This document shows, one piece after another, positions 1 through 7,937 of a stretch of DNA of 9,871 bases. The translations under genes were made by a program, and so were the position numbers. Every line of letters starts with the position of its first letter. Within the stretch, counting starts at the first letter, position 1. The DNA comes from Flavobacteriales bacterium (lineage in GTDB: Bacteria > Bacteroidota > Bacteroidia > Flavobacteriales_D > Crocinitomicaceae), in assembly GCA_009926905.1 (NCBI GenBank), contig RFNX01000212.1, positions 1-9,871 on the forward strand, read 5' to 3'. The notes beneath the pieces are model-generated. The model saw only the letters and a list, made by a program, of their open reading frames with translations, was not told the origin of the DNA and searched no databases.

Positions 1-2438
1 TTGAAATGAAATTCATCTATGTAGTTTATTACTTGAATAGTGTTTTTGGCAAACTGTCTTAGTTCCGCTTCTGAAATAAAAATAAATTCTTCCGCTTTGT
101 GAATGTTACCGTGTGATTCGTGGTCTGAAATTTTCTTTAAATGATTTAATCTTTCAATTACCCTGTCTTTGTTTAAACCATCAAGTTCTCGGTCCTCATA
201 ATTTTTAAATTCCGTAACCATTGCTTTTATAAGTGAGTCTAATCCTGGAAGCCTACCTTTGTCATCATTGACTTTAGCTAGTTTGAAACCCAAAAATGTT
301 TCCAAAACAATCCTCATATAATTAGGAAGATAATTTTTGACCGAATCGTAACCTATTTGTTTCTCTTTGAAATCAATAATTGTCTTTAGCTTATGAATGT
401 ATGTATTGGTAAAGTTTTTAAGGCTAGAGGGCAAATCTTTTATGAATGGCGAAATTGTTGAAATATAATATTCATTTATGTTGTCGTTTATTTCGGGATT
501 TGTTCGCAAAGCATTGTACATATATTTGATAAAAACCAAATTGTGGCTAAGTATGAAAACTTGTTTTGGCTGTTTTGCAGGGTTGTCCTTATTGAAAAAT
601 AGAAATGAATCAATCAGGTTCGCTGTTTGAAAAACTCTGTTATCATCAAGGCTTGAAATTGGGTCGTCAATAACAACAACCGTATTTTCAAATTCTTCTT
701 TACTGCCTTCTATTTTTTCAACTCTTAATTTACTAATGAAGTAAGCAAAAGCTAATGCAGTTTTTTCGCCCTCACTTAGTGAGAAACCAAATTTTGATTT
801 TTTCCTTCCTGTTTCAGTAAAAGTAATCGTTATGTTGTCTTTAGATTTAGATTTATCTCTATCAATGATGAAATGATAGATGCCAAAATGCTTTAAATAA
901 ATATTTACAAACTTAGATTCAGCATTGAGTTTTGATAATTCTTCACTTCTTTGAGTTTGTAACTGCTCTGAGGTTTGTTTAAAGAAACTTGAAATAGTTT
1001 GACAAGTACTGGCTATCTCTGAATTTGTTCTTCTCTTGGATTCAAAAATATTGTTCTCCTTTTGGTTAAGTTCAACAGAAACAATCTGTTTTATTTTATC
1101 CTTTATTTCTTTAATAATATCCTCAATGTTTTTTCCTTTTAGTGTGTTAATTTCTTTGTCAATGGCTTCTTCTATAGTATTGATAAATTTTCTAATTATC
1201 TCTTGATACGCTTGAATTAACTCTACTGCACTGCCATCTATTTTTATTGTTGAGTCAGGTGCAGACTTTTTCTCTTTCAATTTAAGAAGCACACTTTCTA
1301 ATGAACTTAATAAATCCTCATTTCTGTCGAAAACAAAGTTGTCTGCTTTAATGTCATATAATTTAATTGTCTCGACAATATCGGTGCTTATTTCATAGTT
1401 GGCACTTAAAAAATCGAAACTCTTTAGCTTTTCAATGTGATTGACAAGATTATCAAGAAAATCAAAAAGTTTAATGATTGCTTCGCTGTAATGAGAAGTG
1501 TATTCCTGTAAAATTGAGTCAATATTATCTGTTAGGTCTGAATTGCATAATGGGCAATGACTATCAATATCTTTTGATAAGAACAATAATCTACCACCTT
1601 TTTTAAACCAATCATTTACATCTCCAATCTGATTTTGTATTTTCTTCTCCTCAGATTTCTGTTGATACTTGTTAATTCGTTCTTTTAGATTATTCTTAGC
1701 GGATAGGCTTATTGGATGTTCTAAAAAAGCGTTTAAATTCTCAAAATCAATTCGTATTTCACTTAAAGTGCTAAGTCTTTCTTTGATTGCACTTAATCGA
1801 GCGATTGTACCGCTTTGTTTTGATACATTATCATAATTCCAATATAATTTGGATAGCTCGTTTCTTAGTTTAGAAATATCGCCTTCAACTTTATAGGTAA
1901 TATCGGGTTTTACGTTTGTTAGACGAGAATTTGATATTTTACTTTGAAAATCATCAGCCAAAGGTTTCCAAATAGCATCAAGTTTATTCTGTATTTCCTT
2001 TATCCAATAATTGATTTTTGTACTTCTTTTCAGTACTATCTCAATTTCTTTATCAATCAAATTGATTTTTTCATTTGTCAATTTGATTTCGTTGCTGAAA
2101 GAATCAATATTTGAGGTGTTTCCATTGTAAACACTATCAGAAACAAATTTTGAATTGAAAACATAAATGTCAAGTTCTGAAGCGATAATATTTTTCAAAG
2201 AAATTTTACCGTTTGTTGTTTCAATTTCTATTTCTGAATCACTCTCTGTTAATTCATCAAAAAGTGTTTGTTTATCCTTACAATGTTTGGATAACAGATA
2301 AAGGATATTACTAAATGTTGTTTTACCGCTTCCATTATTACCAAACAGAATATTTACCTTATCAAATGGTTTATTTGCATTTGTTGTAAGGTCTTCGTAA
2401 CAACCAACTTTTTTTATGGAATTAAATTTAGTTATCAT
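1..2438 (-). CDS. rloC: RloC-like ABC-ATPase with zinc hook (candidate anticodon nuclease), 3' end outside window
   Basis: Open from ATG at 2438-2436 to the window edge; 812 residues are visible and the C-terminal end is missing. Seen by hand translation: Walker A GNNGSGKT at residues 33-40; a long charged, Lys/Glu/Leu/Ile-rich probable coiled coil from about 115 to 470; a CPLC zinc-hook motif (C295, C298) in its middle; an ABC signature LSEGEK at 554-559; Walker B plus D-loop VVVIDDPISSLD at 587-598; and a switch histidine H632 in ILSHN. The hook lies almost exactly halfway between Walker A and the signature, as expected for an SMC/Rad50-like fold-back. The domain order matches the AAA_13 family, and the hook separates RloC from the shorter, hook-less PrrC. 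RloC proteins cleave tRNA at the anticodon and excise the wobble nucleotide. RIVLE (R709, E713) matches the Arg-x3-Glu spacing of the PrrC nuclease triad; H776 in ESHGN is a possible partner. The start overlaps the hsdR stop (TGATG). Tail nuclease activity is inferred; a generic AAA_13 ATPase is the alternative. Confidence 0.8.
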   Translation of the reverse strand, partial: MITKFNSIKKVGCYEDLTTNANKPFDKVNILFGNNGSGKTTFSNILYLLSKHCKDKQTLFDELTESDSEIEIETTNGKISLKNIIASELDIYVFNSKFVSDSVYNGNTSNIDSFSNEIKLTNEKINLIDKEIEIVLKRSTKINYWIKEIQNKLDAIWKPLADDFQSKISNSRLTNVKPDITYKVEGDISKLRNELSKLYWNYDNVSKQSGTIARLSAIKERLSTLSEIRIDFENLNAFLEHPISLSAKNNLKERINKYQQKSEEKKIQNQIGDVNDWFKKGGRLLFLSKDIDSHCPLCNSDLTDNIDSILQEYTSHYSEAIIKLFDFLDNLVNHIEKLKSFDFLSANYEISTDIVETIKLYDIKADNFVFDRNEDLLSSLESVLLKLKEKKSAPDSTIKIDGSAVELIQAYQEIIRKFINTIEEAIDKEINTLKGKNIEDIIKEIKDKIKQIVSVELNQKENNIFESKRRTNSEIASTCQTISSFFKQTSEQLQTQRSEELSKLNAESKFVNIYLKHFGIYHFIIDRDKSKSKDNITITFTETGRKKSKFGFSLSEGEKTALAFAYFISKLRVEKIEGSKEEFENTVVVIDDPISSLDDNRVFQTANLIDSFLFFNKDNPAKQPKQVFILSHNLVFIKYMYNALRTNPEINDNINEYYISTISPFIKDLPSSLKNFTNTYIHKLKTIIDFKEKQIGYDSVKNYLPNYMRIVLETFLGFKLAKVNDDKGRLPGLDSLIKAMVTEFKNYEDRELDGLNKDRVIERLNHLKKISDHESHGNIHKAEEFIFISEAELRQFAKNTIQVINYIDEFHF

Positions 2439-5350
2439 CAATTCAAATTCATTCCGTTAATAAATGTCTCCACAAAATCCACAATTCGTTTCAAAATTCT
2501 GTCGCCTAATTTTTTGCGTTGCAATAAGCTTGGTTTTTCACCTTCAATAAGTTCTAAAACTTCGTCACGGAGTGGCTCTCTTTCTGCAAATAAAAAATCT
2601 TCAATGAGTTTTTCTGTTTTCTCGGCTGATAGATTTTCTTCTAGTACGATTTTAGAAAATTCCTTTTGCTGTTCTTCACTCCAAAACTGCTCAAAGGCAG
2701 GTGTAATGTTATCGGGGTCGCTGATAATTGGAAGATTCTCTAAAATAAATTTCTCTATGAGTTCTCGTTTGCTTCTTAATGTTGCTTCTGTACTCAATAA
2801 GTTGAAAATCTCCTTTTCTGCTTTTGTCGTGTCTTTCTGTGTTTGTGATTTCAGTTTTATTAAAAGTTGAATGATGTATGAAACATTGATTTCATCACGG
2901 TGTATCAACTCCAATTCAAAGTCCACATCTTCCAAAATGGAAACTTTCTCTTTTTGGTGGTTGCTTTTTACTTTGTCGTATAAGTCAAGGTATTTGCTTT
3001 TAAAATCCTCAAATTGCTGTTCGTTCATTTTCAAATCTTCCCATTTGAAGTCTGAAAAGGCTGTGAGAATGTTTTTTATCCTCATTAAATCACGGAACGC
3101 CTTAATGAAGCTAAGTTCGTCATCTTCGGTTTCAAGGTCATTTACTGCGTCTGTTGTCGGTGTAACGTCTAATAGCTTTTCAAATGCTTCATCAAACTTG
3201 GCAACATAATCTTCATAAGGTTTCATTATGATAACCTCAATCGCTTCTTTGTTGCTGAATAAGGTAATGGCTTCGTCTGTTCGGTTTTTCAGGTTTCTGA
3301 AAACAACAATATTGCCCTGTGATTTCTGTTCGTTTAAAATTCGGTTGGTTCGGCTGAATGCTTGAATCAATCCGTGATATTTTAAGTTCTTGTCAACGTA
3401 AAGCGTGTTCACTTTCTTGGCATCAAAACCTGTCAGGAACATATTCACCACCAATAAAACATCAATGCGATTGTTTACATTTTCGGGTTGGCGTTCTCGG
3501 TCTTTCAGTTTCTTTGAAATATCGTTGTAGTAGTTGTAAAAATCCTCACTGGTTTTGGTAGAATATTTTACATCATACAATTGATTGTAGTCTTCAATAT
3601 ATTCATCCAATTTTTCACGGCTGTGGGCTTGCAAGCCATATAAAGCCCTTGGTTCTTCTACAACAGAAACTTCTTCGGGAATAAAGCCATTGGCATCTGC
3701 ATCATCTTCGTTGGCTGCATAGCTGAAAATGGTTGCAATATTTAGATTGTGTTCTCCTGCTAATTTTTTGCGTTTGAAAATATCGTAATAGCGAATCAAT
3801 GACTTTACACTGTCCACGCAAAACATTGCCGAAAAATCCTTGCTGTGTGTTTTTCGGTTGTGATTGTTGATGATGTAATCAGCAATTTTTTCTAATCGCT
3901 TTTCATCTTCCATCAACTCCTGTGTGTCAATGTCTTCAACCTCAATATCTATTTCGGTTGCTGTGTCTTTTTGCTTGTATCTGCCTACATACTCAACCGA
4001 AAACTTCAACACGTTTTCGTCTTTGATGGCATCTGTAATTACATATTTGTGCAAACAGTCTTCAAAAAGGTCTTTAGTTGTTCGTTTGCCTAATTCGTTT
4101 TTGTTGGCATTGTCGGCAAAAATGGGAGTTCCTGTAAATCCGAACATTTGAGCATTGTTGAAATACTCTTTTATTCTGTTGTGTGTTTCTCCAAACTGGC
4201 TTCGGTGGCACTCGTCAAAAATGAAAATGATTCGCTTGTCTTTCAAGTCAGCCATTTTCTTTTCGTACTTCAATTTACTGATGGCAGTATTGAGTTTCTG
4301 AATAGTAGTTACAATTAGTTTGGTGTTTTTGGCTTCACCTTTTTTGTCTTTATATGTACCAATAAACTGTTTTACCAAATTGGCGGTATTGTCTGTGCCG
4401 TCAATGCAACCATCACTAAAACTGTTGAACTCTTTGGTGGTTTGGTAGTCCAAATCTTTTCTGTCCACTACAAAAACAACTTTGTGAACTTCAGGGAAAT
4501 TCATCAAAATTTGACTGGCTTTAAAACTGGTTAGGGTTTTGCCCGAACCTGTGGTATGCCATATATAACCGTTTTTGTTGGAGTTTTTTACTCGGTCAAT
4601 TAAAGCTTCTACCGCATAGAATTGATACGGACGAAGTACCATTGGAATTTTGTAAGCTTCATTGAGTACAATGTACTTGCAAATCATTTTACTGATGTGG
4701 CAAGGCTCTAAAAAAGCATCTGTGAAACCGTTGAGAATATTGGTCAATCGCTTGTTTTCAAAATCTGTCCAATAGAAAGTTTGTTTGAAACTTTGGTTTC
4801 GGTTGTTGGCGTAATACTTTGTATTTACTCCGTTGCTGATGATGAAAATCTGAACATATTGATACAAGGCGGAATTGGCACCAAATGAATGCCGTTGATA
4901 ACGATTGACTTGGTTAAAGGCCTCTTTGAGTTCTAAACCTCTGCGTTTGAGTTCTATTTGAACCAATGGCAAACCGTTGATTAAAATCGTAACATCATAA
5001 CGGTTTTTGTATTTGCCTTCTTGGGTTACTTGGTTGGTTACTTGGTATTGATTTTGACACCAATGTTCCGTATTCAGAAATTCAAAATAGAGATTGTCTC
5101 CGTTATCCCTTACAATATGTTGCTTTTGGCGAAGTGTTTTTGACTTTTCAAAAATAGAACCTTTATTTAAGAGGTTCAGCACCTTGTCAAATTCAGCATC
5201 TGAAAACGAAATTTGATTGTGTTTTTCTAATTGGCTTTTAAGGTTAGCTATCAGTGCCTTTTCGTCTGCAATAGGAAAGTAAGCATAACCCAATTTTTGC
5301 AACTGGGCAATCAATTGTTCTTCTAATATTTGTTCGCTTTGTTTACTCAT
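2438..5350 (-). CDS. hsdR: Type I restriction enzyme, R subunit (HsdR)
   Basis: 970 residues, a usual length for HsdR. It is the ATP-driven translocase and endonuclease subunit that joins HsdM and HsdS to cut unmodified DNA far from the recognition site. Domains seen: an N-terminal PD-(D/E)XK nuclease with D119 and E133-L-K135, followed by a QxxxY motif (Q147, Y151) typical of HsdR; superfamily 2 helicase motif I TTGSGKT at 266-272; motif II FDECHR at 378-383; motif III TGTP at 406-409; motif V TGFDAKKVNTLYVD at 640-653; motif VI QAFSRTNR at 663-670; and a charged helical C-terminal region (about 720-970) that in this family docks onto the methylase. All key residues are intact. The ATG overlaps the stop of the preceding Shedu-like gene by four bases (ATGA), and its own stop overlaps the next start by one base. 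There is no good Shine-Dalgarno sequence before the start, so translation probably depends on coupling. Confidence 0.97.
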   Translation of the reverse strand: MSKQSEQILEEQLIAQLQKLGYAYFPIADEKALIANLKSQLEKHNQISFSDAEFDKVLNLLNKGSIFEKSKTLRQKQHIVRDNGDNLYFEFLNTEHWCQNQYQVTNQVTQEGKYKNRYDVTILINGLPLVQIELKRRGLELKEAFNQVNRYQRHSFGANSALYQYVQIFIISNGVNTKYYANNRNQSFKQTFYWTDFENKRLTNILNGFTDAFLEPCHISKMICKYIVLNEAYKIPMVLRPYQFYAVEALIDRVKNSNKNGYIWHTTGSGKTLTSFKASQILMNFPEVHKVVFVVDRKDLDYQTTKEFNSFSDGCIDGTDNTANLVKQFIGTYKDKKGEAKNTKLIVTTIQKLNTAISKLKYEKKMADLKDKRIIFIFDECHRSQFGETHNRIKEYFNNAQMFGFTGTPIFADNANKNELGKRTTKDLFEDCLHKYVITDAIKDENVLKFSVEYVGRYKQKDTATEIDIEVEDIDTQELMEDEKRLEKIADYIINNHNRKTHSKDFSAMFCVDSVKSLIRYYDIFKRKKLAGEHNLNIATIFSYAANEDDADANGFIPEEVSVVEEPRALYGLQAHSREKLDEYIEDYNQLYDVKYSTKTSEDFYNYYNDISKKLKDRERQPENVNNRIDVLLVVNMFLTGFDAKKVNTLYVDKNLKYHGLIQAFSRTNRILNEQKSQGNIVVFRNLKNRTDEAITLFSNKEAIEVIIMKPYEDYVAKFDEAFEKLLDVTPTTDAVNDLETEDDELSFIKAFRDLMRIKNILTAFSDFKWEDLKMNEQQFEDFKSKYLDLYDKVKSNHQKEKVSILEDVDFELELIHRDEINVSYIIQLLIKLKSQTQKDTTKAEKEIFNLLSTEATLRSKRELIEKFILENLPIISDPDNITPAFEQFWSEEQQKEFSKIVLEENLSAEKTEKLIEDFLFAEREPLRDEVLELIEGEKPSLLQRKKLGDRILKRIVDFVETFINGMNLN

Positions 5351-6705
5351 AAATCCAACTGCAATCTTGTTTTAGCGTGTCCTACTAATTCGCTATATGT
5401 AAGCACCTTAATGTTTTTGTAAGTATTTTTTAACTCCTTGTATGCCAATTTCCCGTTTGTTTCATATTGACCTTTTGAAATTTTTGCTTTTTGTGAAGCA
5501 TTAAGATTTTCATATTGGGTGAAAATGGAATTAGAACTACCTATTATAATTGTTCCTGTAGGTCTAACAGATTCAACATCTAAATTATCGGCACCTATTT
5601 GTTCTTGAAGAAAATCTCTAATTTTTTTATTGTCAATTTTGAAGCTTTCATCATTGTCTCTATTGATTGTTGTGATGTATCGTTCGCATTGAGAAATTGC
5701 TGCTGCTAATGTTTTTGTTGGGTAAAACTTTTTTCTACCAAAATCAAAATCCATTAATATTTCATCTGACCTTTTTAGTTCTACAAGTTCAATATCGCCT
5801 AAGTGGGTAATAAGAATTAAATCTAATTGAGAACGAGATAAATCACCGTGGTGAATAATATATTTGTTTGTATTAATCATTGCAGGCACACCAAAAAATG
5901 TATATTGACCATATTTAGTCAAAATCTTTTCCATCAAATCCTCAGGGCCTTTAATTTGAATTTTAGGGAAACCAAAATATGTATTTCCAATAATTTTTGC
6001 TTCGGCAGTAGTAATTATTGATTTACTTAATATTTGTTCTTCAATGGTTTTTATCAGCCAATCGACTTGCTTGTTAATCTTTTTTTCAACTACAAGATTG
6101 ATGTTTTCGCCTGTTTCAAGATTTCCTGTAAGTTCTATTATGTCAGCCTGTGATACTTGATTACTGGCGATTATCTCTTTTAGTGCAAGGGAATAGTCTT
6201 TTTGTGCTTCAGCCTCATTCAATTCAATATCAAAATGATTTTTTAAATATGGTGCTACTCGATTTCTTATCCGAATATTTTTATCAATTCCTTCTTCTCT
6301 TGCTATTTTTTTATAATCCTCAAATAGTGATTTTGTTGTATAGAGTATCGGTGGTTCAACTTTGTTTACATTTGAAATGACTACCTTATTGAGGTCTTGG
6401 GCAGTAATGTTTTTCATAAAACCTAAGAAAAATCCAAAGTTTTTATCAGGTTTTGAACTAGATGAACTAATAAGGGAAAGATTTTCACGGTTCAATTCAA
6501 TTTTTACTGTGTAATCTCTTGTATAAAAGCGGTCGATTCCGTCATAGGTATATCCATTTTCGGTGTATTCAACAAAATTTTGATTATACTTTATTAGAAT
6601 CTTATTACCTGCTTTAAGGCTACGATTTGTCAATGACATATTGCCATTGATACACCTGTTAAGTTTGGTTTTTAATAATTCTATTGGTTCTTTTTTAACA
6701 GCCAT
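5347..6705 (-). CDS. sduA: Shedu-family (DUF4263) nuclease inserted between hsdS and hsdR
   Basis: 452 residues. The C-terminal half (about 270-452) has the hallmarks of the Shedu/DUF4263 nuclease, a PD-(D/E)XK fold: D295 in SRSQLDLIL, E309-L-K311 in VELKRS, then Q339-x3-Y343 in AAAISQCERY, the strand TGTIIIGSS (383-391), and the tail NIKVLTYSELVGHAK (431-445). Known of the family: SduA gives single-gene anti-phage defence by a DNA nuclease whose N-terminal regions vary and are thought to sense or regulate. Here residues 1-115 look beta-rich with a serine run (S80-S84), and about 120-240 look helical; I do not recognise this N-terminal part. The start overlaps the hsdS stop (TAATG) and the stop overlaps the hsdR start (ATGA), so it is made with the restriction enzyme. 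No signal peptide or membrane segment is seen, so it is probably cytoplasmic. Sampled GC is about 32%, lower than hsdM or hsdR, which suggests it was acquired. It is not a normal hsd subunit; a role as an accessory nuclease is inference. Confidence 0.8.
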   Translation of the reverse strand: MAVKKEPIELLKTKLNRCINGNMSLTNRSLKAGNKILIKYNQNFVEYTENGYTYDGIDRFYTRDYTVKIELNRENLSLISSSSSKPDKNFGFFLGFMKNITAQDLNKVVISNVNKVEPPILYTTKSLFEDYKKIAREEGIDKNIRIRNRVAPYLKNHFDIELNEAEAQKDYSLALKEIIASNQVSQADIIELTGNLETGENINLVVEKKINKQVDWLIKTIEEQILSKSIITTAEAKIIGNTYFGFPKIQIKGPEDLMEKILTKYGQYTFFGVPAMINTNKYIIHHGDLSRSQLDLILITHLGDIELVELKRSDEILMDFDFGRKKFYPTKTLAAAISQCERYITTINRDNDESFKIDNKKIRDFLQEQIGADNLDVESVRPTGTIIIGSSNSIFTQYENLNASQKAKISKGQYETNGKLAYKELKNTYKNIKVLTYSELVGHAKTRLQLDL

Positions 6706-7937
6706 TAGCAGAATAATTTACTTAACAATGCCTTTTTAAAGTTTCTAGTTTCTTCCAATTGCTCGTTTACCAAAGCAATTTGTTTGCTTATTTCATTGAA
6801 AAATGAAACAATTTTTTCTTGCTCTTTAATTGATGGAAGGTAAATCTTCAATTTTTCAAATTCTGATTGACCGAGTGTTTTATTTCTTCCTGCTCCTCCT
6901 GGTGAAGCTAATTCGAGGTATGTTTTACCTCTTGGTGTAAGGAAAAATAAAAGGATATAGTCAAGGTTTAACAATCCTTTTTTGGGTTGATACATAGGAA
7001 ACCTATGAGATGCTACCATCCCTTTTTCTGATGATGTTGTCTTTGTAATTGCTCTTTCCCAAGCAAAAACAATATTTAGTATTAGCTTGTCTTCTTCAAT
7101 CCAAAATACCCTTTTATTGCCAAGACTTTTACCTGTTACAGCTTCTTTATGAAAAATTCCTTTTCCGTGTGACCTGATTCCGATTTGAGTATATAATTGA
7201 CTTGGGGTAACATCCACAGGATTAGAATATCTGTCTAGAACATTTTTTATAGAATGTTTTTTCCATTCTGGAAAATCCTTTCCATTTTCATCTTTAAAGC
7301 GGAGTTTTTTGGTAAATATTTTTTGTGTTATTCCTTTTTTGTATAGCTCTAAATTTTCTTTTTTCTCTGTGAGTTGAGCAATTCGGTTGTCTATCTGAAT
7401 TAAAAAATCAGTTATTTTTTTCTGTTCTTCTTTTTGAGTTGGAAGGTAAATTTTAGCACCATTCAAAAAATCTTCATTTCCAATGTTCATAGTGTTTTTA
7501 GCACCTTTATGAACTAAAGGAACGAGGTAGTTATAAGTATTGACCCAAGAGGAAAAATAAAAATCAAGCAACAAACCCATTTCAATATTTTTCGGTTTGA
7601 AAACAGCATACAAAACCGAAACCACTCCTGTTCGGTCTAGTTTGTTTTGTTTTATAATTCCAAAAGGAAATCCTGCAGTCGGGCTTTTCGTGTAAACCAC
7701 ATCATTTGGGTAAACTACTTTGTAATTTGAAATATCATCAGAAGCATAAGACCTACCTAAATGCTCTATTTGGTTTATCAAACCTTTTTCTTTGGCAACA
7801 GAAAATACCTCCTCAAATTGGTTTTTTGAGTTTCTTGATTTATGTTCTTTTAAAATTTCCTTGAGTTGTAAAGGTTTCCAATCCTCTTTAAATTCAGGAA
7901 ATCGCAAGGCTGGTTTTGTGCTTGTGTTTCTCATCAT
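6705..7937 (-). CDS. hsdS: Type I restriction-modification specificity subunit (HsdS)
   Basis: 410 residues, a full-length two-domain HsdS. It binds the bipartite DNA target and holds two HsdM (and HsdR) subunits. The protein is an internal duplication. Target recognition domain 1 covers about 15-165 and starts LRFPEFKEDW; domain 2 covers about 212-365 and starts LRFKDENGKDFPEW. Each is followed by a conserved helical spacer: IYLPTQKEEQKKITDFLIQI (163-182, running to 208) and IYLPSIKEQEKIVSFFNEIS (365-384, running to 409). The spacers set the distance between the two half-sites. The target sequence cannot be read from the protein alone. The ATG overlaps the hsdM stop (TAATG). A second ATG follows immediately, so either Met could be used; the first gives the overlap. 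Sampled GC is about 33%, lower than hsdM, as is common for exchanged recognition domains. There is no second hsdS copy, recombinase gene or long inverted repeat in the window, so there is no sign of phase-variable shuffling. Confidence 0.95.
   Translation of the reverse strand: MMRNTSTKPALRFPEFKEDWKPLQLKEILKEHKSRNSKNQFEEVFSVAKEKGLINQIEHLGRSYASDDISNYKVVYPNDVVYTKSPTAGFPFGIIKQNKLDRTGVVSVLYAVFKPKNIEMGLLLDFYFSSWVNTYNYLVPLVHKGAKNTMNIGNEDFLNGAKIYLPTQKEEQKKITDFLIQIDNRIAQLTEKKENLELYKKGITQKIFTKKLRFKDENGKDFPEWKKHSIKNVLDRYSNPVDVTPSQLYTQIGIRSHGKGIFHKEAVTGKSLGNKRVFWIEEDKLILNIVFAWERAITKTTSSEKGMVASHRFPMYQPKKGLLNLDYILLFFLTPRGKTYLELASPGGAGRNKTLGQSEFEKLKIYLPSIKEQEKIVSFFNEISKQIALVNEQLEETRNFKKALLSKLFC

Noticed and set aside
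1..2438. PrrC rather than RloC as the identity of the last gene
   Set aside because: PrrC is much shorter (about 400 residues) and lacks a zinc hook. This protein has over 812 residues and a CPLC hook in the middle of a long coiled coil.
2514..3209. Two abutting plus-strand open frames (118 and 112 codons) opposite hsdR
   Set aside because: Serine- and phenylalanine-rich mirror translations of a strongly conserved hsdR on the other strand; no independent coding signal.
6705..7937. Phase-variable hsdS shuffling system
   Set aside because: Only one full hsdS is present, with no silent copy, no recombinase and no long inverted repeats. The similarity between its two halves is the normal HsdS internal duplication.
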